Assembly (NCBI GenBank): GCA_037349105.1
Contig: JAYJMM010000113.1
Span: forward strand, 3,844,001-3,908,000
From: Limnomonas spitsbergensis
Taxonomy: Eukaryota > Chlorophyta > Chlorophyceae > Chlamydomonadales
Length of the DNA stretch: 64,000 nucleotides
Reading direction: 5' to 3'
The position numbers were made by a program, and so were the translations under genes. The notes beneath the pieces are model-generated. The model saw only the letters and a list, made by a program, of their open reading frames with translations, made no database searches and was not told where the DNA came from. Of this stretch, positions 43,001 through 50,616 are shown one piece after another (positions within the stretch are counted from its first letter, which is position 1; each line of letters opens with the position of its first letter).

Positions 43001-45051
43001 AGCCGTATTGGCCGGAAATCCCGTATGATATCGACATGGTCCGCTACGGTGCACCGACTGGAAATCCACACTTTTGTCCCGTATTGGCCAAAAATACCAT
43101 ATCGTGTCGAATTGTATCGTATTACCATATTCCGTATCCTGTGTCCCTGGTGCCATGGGACAAAGCACCCTGCTACCCTGAAAAAAGTGTGACACCGACG
43201 CTTCCCATGTGGAGCGGGGCAACTGCAAAATGTCCACCTAAGGGTAAGTTGCTGTAACAGCCTCTGTTCATCAACCCAATGATCAGCCCAATGATGCACA
43301 TAGGGTGGATTGAGGGTCGCACTGCCATGCAGGCCATGTATGGGGTCCCATGGCATGTCCCGCTAGGTAGTGGCTTCGAATATGACAGGTCAGGATGTCT
43401 CACCAATTGAGATGTTCTCGGCCATACTTAGTTTAAACTTGTTAGCCGAGGCTGTGACCTCCTGTCTGTCCTTGCGCTTGGCCATGATTGCGATATCCTT
43501 GGCCTCAGCGCCCTTGCGATCAAGGTGCGTCATTGAGCGAGCAGTCCCCGCGTTCTCTATGCTTGGCTCCCGTTAGCTCTTAGCTCTTGGCCGCGTAATA
43601 AGCTAGGAACCCAGCTCCACAACTTTGGGCGAGTTCAGCTATATTTCGAGGTTATAAAGGTCCTGAATGTTAGGATACAGATTTGACGAGTCGCGCATCG
43701 TCGATTGATGCTGGTGAGGAAAATATTAGGGGCAGCTACAGGGGGCACCTGCCGTATTCGTTTTCGACAGGGCTTAGAGCGGAGTCCGCGGACAAAAGCG
43801 TGCAGAAGGGGGTTATGTGCACCGGTTATGTGTATCATTTAATGCAGGTCGTGTCGAAGGGGACGTTGAATATGACGATATGTTAGCCGGAAATCTCGCC
43901 TAAACGCCCATCAGAGTTGAATACAGGTTCAGGAATAGGTTCAGGGCAGAGGTTCAGAGCCCCATATCAAATTTAGGAATGTGAAGTAGCCGCAATCAAG
44001 CAAGCTGTGAGAATAACAATTGTGCCCTGGGGTTTGCTGCCCCAACCTCTAATCAGCAGGTATCGTTTGCTTGGACTTTACAGAAAGGGTGTTAGGCAGA
44101 AAGGCAAAGATGAAACGTTGGCGCCCACTGTGGGAGAAGCACGCACATGTCGCACACTGCCCAGGCCAGGAATTGGCAGCCATGAGCTAGGTAATCACCA
44201 ACCGGGAAATAGTACAAGAAAATACCAGAAAGGCAAAGGAGAACTCAAGTACCGGTACCAGTAAAAGACAGAACACAAAAACATCAATATTCTTTCCTAC
44301 CCCGGCAACTCCGGCAGCTCTAGCTCCTGCTGTTGCGCCAGGTGCCAGCTCTTTGCAATGTCGGCCTCAGGTATCAAGTTGTAATGCGCCAGGTGTCAGC
44401 CCTGGACATCGTCTTTAGCTGCCTACATACCCAGTGCCTTGGTGGGGGGCATTGGTCCGTTGCCACGTCGGAAAAAGTGCACGTGGGGCGACCCACTCAC
44501 TCCACGATGGGTCCGACCGGACCAACGCGTGGGTCACCCCACGTGGGGCGCTTGTTGCCCCACGGTGGGTTTACCTACAATGTCCACCACCGTGGTTCCC
44601 CCACCATGGTTCATCGTAATCCCCACTGCATGTTTCCCACCCATGGTCCACCCACTGCTGTATCCTTAGGGTGGGTCCACCCACTGCATGTCTCCCACCC
44701 ATGGTCGACCCACTGCTGTGTCCCAGGATGGGTCAACCCACTGCAGGTCTCCCACCCATGGTCCGCCCACGGTGGGTTTACCTACAATGTCCACCACCGT
44801 GGTCCACCCATATGGGTATCCCCACGCAGATATCACAGTGGCCCCCCCACTGCATGTTTCCCACCCATGGTCCACCCACTGATGTGTCCCCATGATGGCA
44901 ACAGCTTCGCGCCAAGGCTTCGCGCTACAACTTGAGCATGCCAGACTTGAGCATGCCGACTTTCCGTACCGAGGTGATAAGGCCACGCCCTGGCCACTTT
45001 ACGATGACATACCTTGGGAGATGGAGTGATTTTAGCCAGATCAGGGGCAAT
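15681..45051 (-). CDS. tandem cyclic-nucleotide-binding-domain protein, 21 exons over 29 kb
   Basis: Exons (5' to 3'): 45051-45013, 44365-44301, 43561-43404, 41998-41779, 41225-41147, 40465-40367, 40216-40144, 39032-38916, 35782-35628, 34806-34684, 33567-33415, 28549-28458, 27733-27612, 26944-26814, 26401-26327, 25653-25490, 19290-19188, 19066-18914, 18710-18576, 17405-17280, about 16409-15681. Every junction has GT and AG and the phases fit, giving about 1,036 codons without a stop. Two consecutive cNMP-binding folds lie in the middle, as in PKA regulatory subunits and the PKG N-terminus. No kinase, channel or cyclase domain is seen. The protein is probably a cAMP/cGMP-responsive adaptor, perhaps similar to cilium- or sperm-associated CNBD-type proteins (inference). 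The true 5' end is not found and may lie right of 45 kb. The introns are mostly satellite DNA. Confidence 0.85.
17500..17545 (-). repeat. splice-site echo of the acceptor at 17405
   Basis: Plus-strand GCCTTGCCTTCGGGGTAGACC followed by TCATACCAAGGGG repeats GCCATGCCCTCGGGGTATACC and TGACAGCAAGGGG at the true exon start. It is a single copy about 110 bp into the intron. A further related pair (CCTGGTTGAGGAG at 17682 and 17931) lies deeper in the same intron. Confidence 0.6.
18406..18535 (-). repeat. three to four splice-site echoes of the donor at 18576
   Basis: The true exon end is ACACCG|GTGGAGAGGTACGGGG. Downstream on the minus strand, copies of GGAGAGGTAAGTGGGGGC, GGAGAGGTATTTGGGGGC and GTGGAGAGGTGAGAGG follow at about 60-bp spacing. 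They are separated by repeated TTCCAGAACGTT and TTTGTGAATT. One copy (GAG|GTAAGT) is a better consensus donor than the real one. Confidence 0.7.
19188..27733 (-). CDS. exons of the second cyclic-nucleotide-binding domain
   Basis: Exon 27733-27612 reads FNAVPLEDSKAVIRHMLLSS then REWDPHSDRQIYFIKT, the helix and first strands of a second fold. It is followed by TGTCTLESHDHKYIPHD in exon 26944-26814. Exon 26401-26327 is a charged insert (EEEMRRLKKMLVPKK). Exon 25653-25490 has LGPGGSFGGGPAAMGDGEFQ, then SLKVVAVTDAEMYHMHVDTF. Here the cassette Glu is Gly (FGG) and the Arg position is not Arg, so this domain probably no longer binds nucleotide in the standard way. Exon 19290-19188 follows in phase (LFRSDYSFKLTYYFGRNGSI). 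Confidence 0.82.
19297..24957. repeat. 41-bp satellite, about 5.7 kb, in intron
   Basis: The plus-strand unit is about GGTGACGGGTGCCAGGAGCA + GGGCAGCAAAGCAGACCAGA, with 40-43-bp variants and roughly 138 copies. The array begins within about 7 bp of the 3' splice site of exon 19290-19188. Larger blocks recur: a segment with CTGACAGGTGTCAGGAGCAG and then AGAAAGGAGGGTGATGGGTG appears near 20330, 20650, 20940, 21560 and 21845. The unit has no stop codon on the minus strand in any frame, so very long open frames appear in all three frames. They are not genes. Confidence 0.95.
25955..26326 (-). repeat. about 30-65-bp tandem repeat made of copies of the donor at 26327
   Basis: The exon ends AAGAAG|GTGAGGGTTTAGG. 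The intron then repeats, on the minus strand, GAGGAG|GTGAGGGTTGAGG, GAGAAG|GTAAGGGTTCAGG, GAGCAG|GTGAGGGCC and AACAAG|GTGAGGGTCTAGG. Spacers carry TTTGACAGAG or TTTGCCAGAG. About eight to ten decoy donors follow the real one. Confidence 0.8.
27018..27064 (-). repeat. splice-site echo of the acceptor at 26944
   Basis: Plus-strand ATGCGGAATATACTTGTGGT then CGTAGCTCTCCAACATGCAC copies ATGCGGAATGTACTTGTGGT and CGTGGCTCTCCAACGTGCAC of the true exon start (26898-26948) with about four mismatches. The copy includes the GTGCCTG of the acceptor. The piece in between carries three copies of GATGAAAAGTGTGG. Confidence 0.85.
27337..27611 (-). repeat. three echoes of the exon end at 27612, alternating with telomere-like spacers
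   Basis: CACCTGTCTTTATGAAGTAG + ATCTGCCTGTCGCTGTGGGG + GTCCCACTCGC (plus strand) starts at 27337, 27430 and 27523 as near-perfect copies. The true exon end and donor starts at 27609. Spacers of 35-45 bp are TTTAGGGTTTAAGGTT-type. Each copy contains about 50 bp of coding sequence (WDPHSDRQIYFIKT) and the donor ACAG|GTGC. Confidence 0.95.
28050..28457 (-). repeat. four echoes of the exon end at 28458
   Basis: The true exon end reads, on the plus strand, ACTCACACATCCACCTCCCG then TGTCAGGAACGTTTCCGCC. Copies follow at about 28372 (ACTCACATATCCACCTCCCA...), 28301 (ACTCACATATCCACCCATTG...), 28213 (ACTCACAAATCCGCCTCCCA...) and 28069 (ACTCAAAAATCCACCGCCCA...). Each continues with GCCAGGTACC or similar and C(C/T)GC(C/G)(T/C)C. 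Four of the five retain the donor word GTGAGT (as ACTCAC). The copies become more diverged with distance from the exon. Confidence 0.85.
28458..34806 (-). CDS. exons of the first cyclic-nucleotide-binding domain
   Basis: Exon 34806-34684 contains YKKDQEVYMTGETPSKFYVI then LTGQ, the standard beta-roll start of a cNMP domain. Exon 33567-33415 contains VIDTLRKGQCFGDHSIVNAE then LRTDCAT, the phosphate-binding cassette. The usual FGE is FGD here, while the cassette Arg (RTDCAT) is kept. Exon 28549-28458 gives VDRDAFLDSFGPYF, the C-helix region. Exon 35782-35628 upstream (ESRIPTPGEEVSQEEDPG, then a helix SFAYVSDFLKQV) leads into the domain. Nucleotide binding is plausible. The intron between 33415 and 28549 holds the 4-kb 13-bp satellite. 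Confidence 0.88.
28601..28637 (-). repeat. splice-site echo of the acceptor at 28549
   Basis: Minus-strand CTGCAGGTGGATTGTGATGC then CCTCCACCAATTTTTC copies the true TTGTAG|GTGGATCGCGACGC and TTTCCTCGACTCTTTC. The copy has an intact AG and could be used as a cryptic acceptor. Confidence 0.7.
28638..32594. repeat. 13-bp satellite GGACAGGATTRAA, about 4 kb
   Basis: About 300 uninterrupted copies of GGACAGGATTAAA or GGACAGGATTGAA. Nearly all variation is one A/G position. Rare variants are GGACATGATT, GATGAAA, TTCAA and GGCTT. The array fills most of the intron between exons 33567-33415 and 28549-28458. There is almost no length variation between units. Confidence 0.98.
32777..32905 (+). repeat. 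dispersed repeat R2, copy 1
   Basis: GTGCCTTTCCTGTTTCCTAC then GCAACGAGGGCCACATGCGC and TTGGGCGGCCGGTCTCACAC. It is matched by 33787-33915 (CGACGAGGGCCACAAGCGCA, TGTGCGGCCGGTCGAATAC). Both copies lie in one intron region on either side of exon 33567-33415. Confidence 0.65.
33787..33915 (+). repeat. dispersed repeat R2, copy 2
   Basis: Second copy of R2, about 75-80% identical by eye to 32777-32905 and in the same orientation. It is followed by TTTGTCCAAGTCCAAGCAAA, which recalls TTTCCAAATTCCAAGCAAAG near 6917 and suggests a wider family. Confidence 0.6.
34123..34316 (+). repeat. about 56-bp tandem repeat, three to four copies
   Basis: CAGGCCAACTTCAAGAACGC then AGCACCTGCACGCAGACTTC and TTATACTGA repeat in tandem, with a degenerate first copy at 34123. 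Confidence 0.85.
34408..34560 (+). repeat. dispersed repeat family R3, copy 3
   Basis: Contains CGACTCAGCTACAGCCACCA, GGCTGCTCGGGCCACCGGCC and GTAGGCCGATCAATATTCGG, parallel to the copies at 6520 and 62095. The 3' part is degenerate. Confidence 0.55.
36122..36860. repeat. about 22-bp minisatellite related to the telomere motif
   Basis: About 33 copies of CCCTGATCCACCCAAACCCAAA and variants (CCTAAACCCTGATCCACC). The CCCTAAA/CCCAAACC character is close to the plant-type telomere repeat. The array lies in the intron between exons 39032-38916 and 35782-35628. The long Gly/Trp/Val frames on the minus strand are repeat translations. Confidence 0.95.
37565..38125. repeat. 26-bp minisatellite TATCCTATATTCCTTCAATCTACCAG
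   Basis: About 21 copies with two main switches: TTC/TCC in the middle and ACAAG/ACCAG at the end. The variants are arranged in runs. The 207-codon open frame on the plus strand is this 26-bp unit read through its three frames and is not a gene. Confidence 0.97.
38520..38726. mobile_element. MITE-like element (TA-type ends), copy C
   Basis: The ends are CAGTAGATTTGAATGATATTCC and AATCAAGTCTACGGCAGTA. It shares its order of internal words (GTTTTGTCCAC, CAGCATTT-AA, GGAGG-CAATCAA) with 40592-40787 and 58337-58528. The inverted TAC-GTAGATTT ends with TA borders resemble Tc1/mariner-derived MITEs. Confidence 0.6.
38916..41998 (-). CDS. helical linker exons of the cyclic-nucleotide-binding gene
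   Basis: Exon 41998-41779 encodes KLPDCLRPRLGSVSIFPAEA and ends in NAFASIG. Exon 41225-41147 follows (LGMMGAGNSAAGRWLRAETQ). Exon 40465-40367 encodes ARRLREAARLKALQRTPYPM then VLARIKLLLEKLQ. Exon 40216-40144 encodes VLGYGYKDLARIKLIREKLP. The words LARIKLLLEKLQ and LARIKLIREKLP in consecutive exons look like a duplicated helix. Exon 39032-38916 is more polar and disordered (SNGSRSVPVQWGSGAASQEE). Phases chain 1-2-0-0-1-1 without conflict. Confidence 0.75.
39033..39975 (-). repeat. about 80-bp minisatellite made from the acceptor at 39032, with telomere-like spacers
   Basis: The true acceptor and exon start is CTGCAG|TATCTAATGGGTCCAGGTC. The array repeats, on the minus strand, CCTCAGTATCTGAAGGGTCC then AGCTAAACCCT about a dozen times. 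Spacers are AACCCTAAACCCTAGAACC and CTCTGCCCCCC. It starts directly at the splice site, so the spliceosome meets about a dozen near-identical acceptors before the real one. Confidence 0.92.
40592..40787. mobile_element. MITE-like element (TA-type ends), copy A
   Basis: Begins TACTGTAGATTTACTATGCC and ends CAAATCTACGGTA. The interior includes TTCCCTCATAACTAATGTTG, TTTGGGGTTGAGGGATCC and CAGTTTGCCCTGAGGGCAGC, all shared with the copy at 58337. It is about 196 bp with no coding capacity. Confidence 0.75.
42525..42965 (+). repeat. CCATGCTGCCATGCTACA-type minisatellite
   Basis: Imperfect repeats of GCCATGCTACACCATACCAT and ATGCCATGCTGCCATGCT, with an irregular period of 18-30 bp. The open frames inside are repeat translations. 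Confidence 0.9.
42988..43146. mobile_element. small element with 13-bp perfect inverted ends
   Basis: GGACACAGGATAC at 42988 and its reverse complement at 43134-43146 bound 159 bp rich in CGTATTGGCC and ATACCATAT words. GGTGC occurs near both flanks. It fits a MITE or long hairpin. No other copy was seen in this window. Confidence 0.5.
43404..45051 (-). CDS. N-terminal exons of the cyclic-nucleotide-binding gene
   Basis: Exon 45051-45013 encodes IAPDLAKITPSPK (CTGCAG acceptor, AAG|GTATGT donor). Exon 44365-44301 encodes ADIAKSWHLAQQQELELPEL... Exon 43561-43404 encodes IENAGTARSMTHLDRKGAEA and KRKDRQEVTASANKF with donor ATTG|GTGAGA. The segment is charged and helical, with no recognised domain. 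The AAG acceptor at 43562 is the weakest border but gives the right phase. Additional 5' exons are expected. Confidence 0.6.
44480..44895 (+). repeat. CCCACCCATGGTCCACCCACTG minisatellite
   Basis: Tandem and interleaved copies of CCCACCCATGGTCCACCCACTG + CTGTGTCCC, and of GGTGGGTTTACCTACAATGT + CCACCACCGTGG, in an intron of the cyclic-nucleotide-binding gene. Several long frames on both strands arise from it. Confidence 0.9.
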
Positions 45052-45059
45052 CTGCAGCC

Positions 45060-46390
45060 GGGGATGTGTTAACGGTGTGGAAGGTGCATTGCCGTTTGAC
45101 ATCAGCTGGATTTGGTATGACATCAGTCGGATTTGGTTTTATTTTGAGTTGAGTTGGTTTATAATTTTGTTACCCCAACTTTACACAGTCACTTGAATGG
45201 TATTAATGGTTGGTTTTTATTTTTTTGTACCTGAAATTAACGACTGTCAATGGTTGATTTTATTTAAAAAACAAGGAATCGTCTGGAAATTTGGTTTATT
45301 ACCTGGAAAATTACACAGAGCCTCAGCCATGCAGCCAATACTGACGGTCAGAAAAGAACATGAAGCCGAATTTGCTATCGGTTAGATAAGATGAAATGTG
45401 AATACGGCATCATGCCGGCATTCAGCGGCTATCGGAAATGCTTAACAAGTGACTGCCCCCATCCCCCTCAAATGCACGGACAAGTGGAATGTGGCTGATG
45501 GGGCCCGCCTCTCCTGGTGCAAGTCCCGGAAACACCTCATCCACTAACCAAACAACTTTTGCAGCCCTGTGTACGTTCTTTGCCTTTGCTCTAGCGAATG
45601 ACTACAATAATACGAACACCCTCTTCATTCTAGATTATGATTGGTCGAAGTGGGCGCCAAATGGGGAAGAAAAAGGCCTGCCTCTTCATTCCGGACTGCC
45701 TCTGCCTCTTCATTCTAGATAAAGGTTGGTCGCAGTGCCGCAGAATGGGGAAGGAAAAGAGGGGGGGGGCCCTGGTGGTACCCGAAATATTTGGTTTTTT
45801 TGTTGATTTTTCTCTTTACCTGAAACTTTTGGATTCAAGACATTCCATGGGTAGATACTGCCCGTAGCCCTACTTTGCCGCCAACAAAGCCAAATGGAAT
45901 TGCCTACGTTCACCAAGTGTGACATCTTGTTCTGCTATGAAAGCATCAAAACAATCAGGAACTCTCTAAACTTCCTGATGCCCACGGCGTTTCCCCTGGC
46001 CTAGGTCTGCATAACCCCCAAGCGCCAGTTCAAACTGTCTGAATCTTTCCATGCTCCTTCTATCTTCATCCCACTCGAGCAACTTTGTTACAGCCGTTGA
46101 GAGGGAAATATGAACACTCCCCCCCCTGGACTATCATACCTAGACCCACCATGCATCGCTCCCGACACTGGCAGTAGAACCCATAACAACAAAATGAAGG
46201 ATGCGTAAACCGTGCCCTGGGTAAACCGTGCAATCCTACTCTGCTGCGAAATGGAATCTATCGAATCACGTTGACCGACTCTGTCAGCCGACTGTTTTGG
46301 TGTGAAAGCACAAATACTACAGGCGTCCATCAAGGCTGGGCCCCATACTTCTTTTGGGGAAATTGCGAAGTTCCGCCCGCCGTCTCCCTC
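45060..46390. other. probable upstream intron or intergenic sequence
   Basis: AT-rich around 45100-45300 and otherwise unremarkable. A small local duplication (CCTCTTCATTCTAGATTATG and CCTCTTCATTCTAGATAAAG, with TTGGTCG after each) lies at 45620-45730. No convincing exon. Confidence 0.4.
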
Positions 46391-46392
46391 AC

Positions 46393-46485
46393 CGGAGGTG
46401 GTGTCTGAGTCTCGCCCGCGCGCAGTGGCGGACCTCTCATGAGGAGGATCACCGGAGAGAACAGAACCGCCGTTGCTGCAACTAC
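46393..46485 (-). CDS. candidate exon, gene unassigned
   Basis: A 93-bp open segment with a TTTCAG acceptor and TCCG|GTGAGG donor, phase 1 on both sides. It encodes SCSNGGSVLSGDPPHERSAT then ARGRDSDTTS. It could be a 5' exon of the cyclic-nucleotide-binding gene, but its phase does not join directly to the exon at 45051. Confidence 0.3.
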
Positions 46486-46521
46486 CTGAAACCATCTGAA
46501 TTCAAATTGTCATATGTTTCC

Positions 46522-46721
46522 AATCGACAGATACCTGTCGATTGTCAAACGTTTTCAACTAAGGAATAGGGTTTGTACCAGAACTGCTACATTCCCTCTT
46601 GTTGTCCCCGAAGCAGGTTCAGCACTGCTTCAGTTGGTTTCAGATCGACAGATGACAGATAACTGTCGAATGTCAAAAGTTTTCAACTAAGGAATAGGGT
46701 TTGTACCAGAACTGCTACAGG
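46522..46721 (+). repeat. direct duplication, about 130-bp period
   Basis: TTTTCAACTAAGGAATAGGG + TTTGTACCAGAACTGCTACA occurs twice (46551 and 46680), each preceded by CTGTCGA(T/A)TGTCAAA and a nearby ATCGACAGAT. Confidence 0.9.
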
Positions 46722-46867
46722 TGCACCACCAAGGGTAGGGCAGCACCACCAAGGGCTAAGCAGCACCACCACCAAACACTCTGCCAGCTTTTGCACCACC
46801 TGGGCACGCCTCCTGAGGCACATGCACTCGCACCGCATGCACCTCCTTTGAGTTCTCCCACCCCTTC

Positions 46868-48440
46868 TTGATGTCGCCAGCCTCCCATGCCTGCCAGCCC
46901 TCCTGCATGCCGCCCTCCTGCCCCCAAGCTCCCTCCTGCCGCCCTGGCTGTGTTGTGGTCCCAAGGGCCCTCAACAGGGAATTTGCAGTTAAGGAGCAGG
47001 TTACAGTGGACGTACCCACGCCCCCGCTGTCCTCCTGCATGTGCCTGGTCCTTCATGAGCCAGGGGACGGCCATGGTTGAAGGTCGATCAGGCCTTTGGC
47101 GTATCGCTAGGATCTCTCTTCTCGTTCAAAGAGGTCATCGGAACCTGCACACAGCGGCGGTTATAGCGGTTAGGGTTAGGTAGGTGAAGGTGGTTAGGGT
47201 ACAGACAAGTGTCATTATCAGGTTCAGACTCAGTGTCTCAGATGCTTTTCATATTACACTTCAAGGTTGGGGCAGAGAGGGTCAGAGAGGGCGGTATAAT
47301 TGCATAACCAGGTTTTGAATGTTATCCAGCTGCCCCGTCACACTTGTTGACCGTACCTTCAAGGGGGTTCATATCTGTTGCAGCCCCTACCTCTCTGTCC
47401 TCTCCCGCTCCAAGGCACTGGCCCTGGAGTGTACATCGGCCGCCACCAGCTCCAAGTAAGTCTCCAACCTACGGACATTACCAGACTGGAGGAGCTATGC
47501 GTTGGGTATGCTGGGAGTGGTAGGGGTCGGGCGGGAGGGTTCCGGGTGCTCAGGGCGTGTCAAGCTACCGCCCTCCGATACCTCCGATCTCTCTAACCGC
47601 TTCTTATCCGCCCCCCCTCCCCACCCCTGTGAAGGCTAAGCCAGTGAGGTGCGGCGTACAAGGAGCCTATTGGCATCCGTCCGTATGTTACGTAACTTGG
47701 TGCAGCAGCTGGTGGACTCGAGATGGCAGCACCGCAACATCCACCTCTTGGGTCCAGGGGGTACGTCTTCATCCTATCGCTGCCCAGGTACATAATCACA
47801 CTTGTGTCATTGGTACCTGTGCTGGGTACCTAGGAGCACCCTCAGCTTAATTACTCACCGGCTTCCCAGAGGACTCGCATGATTGGTCCTCGTCACTCCA
47901 ACTACTTTTGATGAGCCCCACCCGCAGCCACAACTGGGCTGATTCACTTCAAACCTGGACCAGCCTCAGGCTGGGGGTCCAAGCAGCAGGGCTGGCTGCA
48001 CCCTAGATGCAGGAGCTCTAGGTCATGGAAGGTGTAGGTTTTCATGGTTTTCATGAGTACGGTATGTAGGTATGAGTACTTTGAAGGGTTTAGGGGTTGT
48101 GAGGCAAAGAGGTCACTGCTCCTTGTAGCTACAGTGCCGTGTCTTGCTATGGAGGGAAGATGATCTTGTCCTTTAAGGTGTGGGGCTGTGTGTGGGCACT
48201 GGCAGCCGCCGGGCCGGGCTGATCTGTGATTTACTCTTGTCCCCTTACTGACCGTAGGACCCATCAGCACTTGAGGACAGCGGGAGGGGTGGGACACATG
48301 GGGCCAGGCTGCATGTGGTGCCGAGGCAGGGCCACGACATGGTGGCATCCGGAGGAGAGATGCGGGCCCTCATGTCCTTATGGGGGGAGACGCTCCTCAA
48401 CAGGCCGCCCATGGAGGACGTGGTCAAAGTCAGGACTTGA
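46868..48440 (+). CDS. alpha/beta-hydrolase (serine hydrolase-like), partial exon set
   Basis: Three plus-strand exons look real. The exon ending at 47075 encodes NREFAVKEQVTVDVPTPPLS then CMCLVLHEPGDGHG, the strand and 'LHGxGD' oxyanion loop seen in phospholipase/carboxylesterase-type hydrolases. Exon 47645-47760 encodes VRRTRSLLASVRMLRNLVQQ then HRNIHLLGPGG, which fits the helix and strand leading into the nucleophile elbow. The Ser itself is not seen. Exon 48258-48440 (acceptor CCGTAG) encodes DPSALEDSGRGGTHGARLHV, then VPRQGHDMVASGGEMRALMS, WGETLLNRPPMEDVVKVRT and a TGA stop. GHDM carries the expected catalytic His. Phases between these exons do not close, so one or more exons (including the Ser exon) are missing or lie between 47760 and 48257. 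Confidence 0.55.
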
Positions 48441-50091
48441 GAACAGTTTGACGAAGGGATCTCACGTAGCCTGGCTAAGATGATAGTTAGTTGGGTGAAG
48501 CTGCATGCAAATGGGCGTTTTCAGGCGTGTTGGACATTCATGATTCGCTGGCGCCCCGAATCCTAAACCTCTAAGCTAAGTAAGACTAGGCGGTTGTCCT
48601 GTGAGATTATGGAAGCCTATACCTGTCGGCAGTGCAAACATGGATCTTCCAAGGTCCTGCTACAGCCCTGAGTGTGCAGCCCTGCCAAAGCCATCTATCG
48701 CTACTATCAGGGCTGGCGACTATCGCCCTGCTACAGCTAGATAGCCCGCCGGTCAGCAGGTCTTGTCTATATGTTTATTTGTTTTTATGCCTCTCTCCAT
48801 CAGGCTTCAAGCAGCAATGAACGTGTATGCCAGGACACCTTGGATAGTTGGGGCCTTGGGGTGTATGAGGTGTACAGGGTGATGAGCAAACTGGGCGCTG
48901 GGCATGTCACACTGCATGGAGGCCAAAGGCGCAGGGTGTGCATGGATGGGTGACATGGTATGGAAGTTGCTTTCAAGGTGATGGGCTTTCAGTGAGTGCG
49001 TGAGTGCTGTCAGGGCACGAGTGCTTGCATACAGCGAGCGCTCACTTTCAGAGCGCGAGGGCTTTCAGAGAGCGAGTGCTGTCAGGGCACGAGCGATCCG
49101 AGTGCTTGCAGAGTTGCAGAGCGCGAGTTCTTACAGTGTGCAAATTCCTCCGCCGTCGGGGCGAGTGTCCCTCCAAAATTGTGGAGCCGAGCGCGACGCT
49201 GATCCTTGCGCCTTGTCCGCAGTCATTTTTAAAACTGAAAATCGAGCCTTGAGGTGCCCAGGGACCCTGGTGAGCCTAACACGACTTCTCACACTATTTT
49301 GAGTTCAGGAGTTCAGAAGAGTCATTGAAACTGGTTTCTTTGCGAAATTAGCATCGATTTACCTAGGCATAAATAGAAATGCCCACGCGTTGCATTAGGC
49401 CTGCCCCAGCTGTAGTTCATGTGAGAGGTTCGGCCGTCGGTTGAGTCGGGCTCCTTTGCCTCTCCAATTCTCTAAAGACGCGGAGGTGCGACGCACACTT
49501 ACCGGTCAGGGACCCAAATTTAATTCTTGGGGCTTTTTTGGGGCCCCTTGGGTCAAAAAGTTAGTAAATATTAAGTTAAGCGCCCGACAGGGCGCTTTAG
49601 GTTGCACGGCAATGTTAGTTTTGAGGTGCAGCCTAGATGATGCTGGTGAAAACGGTTAAAATAAGTAGCCTTGGTTATAATACAAATTATTATTTATTAT
49701 ATTTATAACTTACAAGACCGTCGGTTGTTTGTGCGATCGCTACAGACTAGGTCATCGGTGGGTGTCTGAAATGATGCTTAATGTATAGTCGAGAAACCGT
49801 ATATTCACTAAAATATATGTATACATAACTGTAATGTTTTGGCGGCACAGGTCTGCTTTGCTGCTGGACCGCCTTGCTGCTGCGTCTTTAAAAAGGCCCG
49901 CCTTGCTGCTGCGTCTTTAGAGAATAATAGTTATTGCGTTTCCCCCCCCCCCCGATATATCGAATATAAAAAAAAACAAGAGGTTACGCCGTGGCTCTGC
50001 TGCTACACCTACGATGCAGCAGAGGGCCACAGGCGGGCCTCCGCGCTTCACGTCTTTAACACGTCTTTAAAGCGCAGGTGAAGAAGTAAGC
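48441..50091. other. no supported gene
   Basis: 48990-49140 holds a loose repeat of GAGTGCTGTCAGGGCACGAG and TTTCAGAGCGCGAG. The rest is non-repetitive. AT-rich sequence at 49670-49830 and a GCCTTGCTGCTGCGTCTTTA duplication (49871 and 49902) precede the ORF at 50092. Confidence 0.45.
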
Positions 50092-50616
50092 GTGGCCCCC
50101 AAAGTCGGATGTGGTGACATCAAATTGACGTCCTCTGCTCTTTGCCTCCTTGCCCCCGATATCCACAGACATTTTTTTAAAGACATCAATTTCACGCAAA
50201 TTTACGGCATTGAGAATTCAATGACCTCGACCTTGAAAGACCTGGAGTCAGAAAAAGCCCGGGTGGACAAGATGTTTAGGGAACTCTGCCGCCGAGGAGT
50301 GACCACGGATCTCGTCCATTTTACAATGGAATCAGTGGGGCTCCAGCTCCAGAGCATTTCCTCAGAGAAAGGTCGTTTGTGCGAGGAGATGAAGCCTCTG
50401 AAGGAAGCGCTTCGTCGCATACAGCATGCCTGCGATTCTCTTATCCCTAGGCCGACTCGTGAAGAGCACGAAATATTGGAGCGACATTGGCGTGATCGCA
50501 CTGGTCCCTACAGCCTGGAAAAGAAGCGGCCTGTTCCGCCTGAAGGTAATCAGAGCATGCAACCGTGCAACGACTTGAAGACTGACCTGGTGCCGTGTCT
50601 GCAGATGCCTTGCTAA
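50092..50616 (+). CDS. hypothetical single-exon protein, 174 aa, coiled-coil-like
   Basis: A continuous frame from ATG to TAA. The composition is protein-like, with charged helices: STLKDLESEKARVDKMFREL and SISSEKGRLCEEMKPLKEAL suggest a coiled coil around residues 45-110. It ends with TREEHEILERHWRDRTGPYS and KKRPVPPE. No domain recognised. The stop codon TAA coincides with the left target-site-like TAA of a transposon-like element starting at 50617, so the natural C-terminus may have been longer. The start could also be further downstream. Confidence 0.5.
   Translation: MAPKVGCGDIKLTSSALCLLAPDIHRHFFKDINFTQIYGIENSMTSTLKDLESEKARVDKMFRELCRRGVTTDLVHFTMESVGLQLQSISSEKGRLCEEMKPLKEALRRIQHACDSLIPRPTREEHEILERHWRDRTGPYSLEKKRPVPPEGNQSMQPCNDLKTDLVPCLQMPC

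Noticed and set aside
46683..47074. Minus-strand frames with EGWQAWEAGDIKKGWENSKE-like sequence
   Set aside because: They overlap the plus-strand hydrolase exon, and the phases could not be joined to any neighbour. They remain possible but unsupported.
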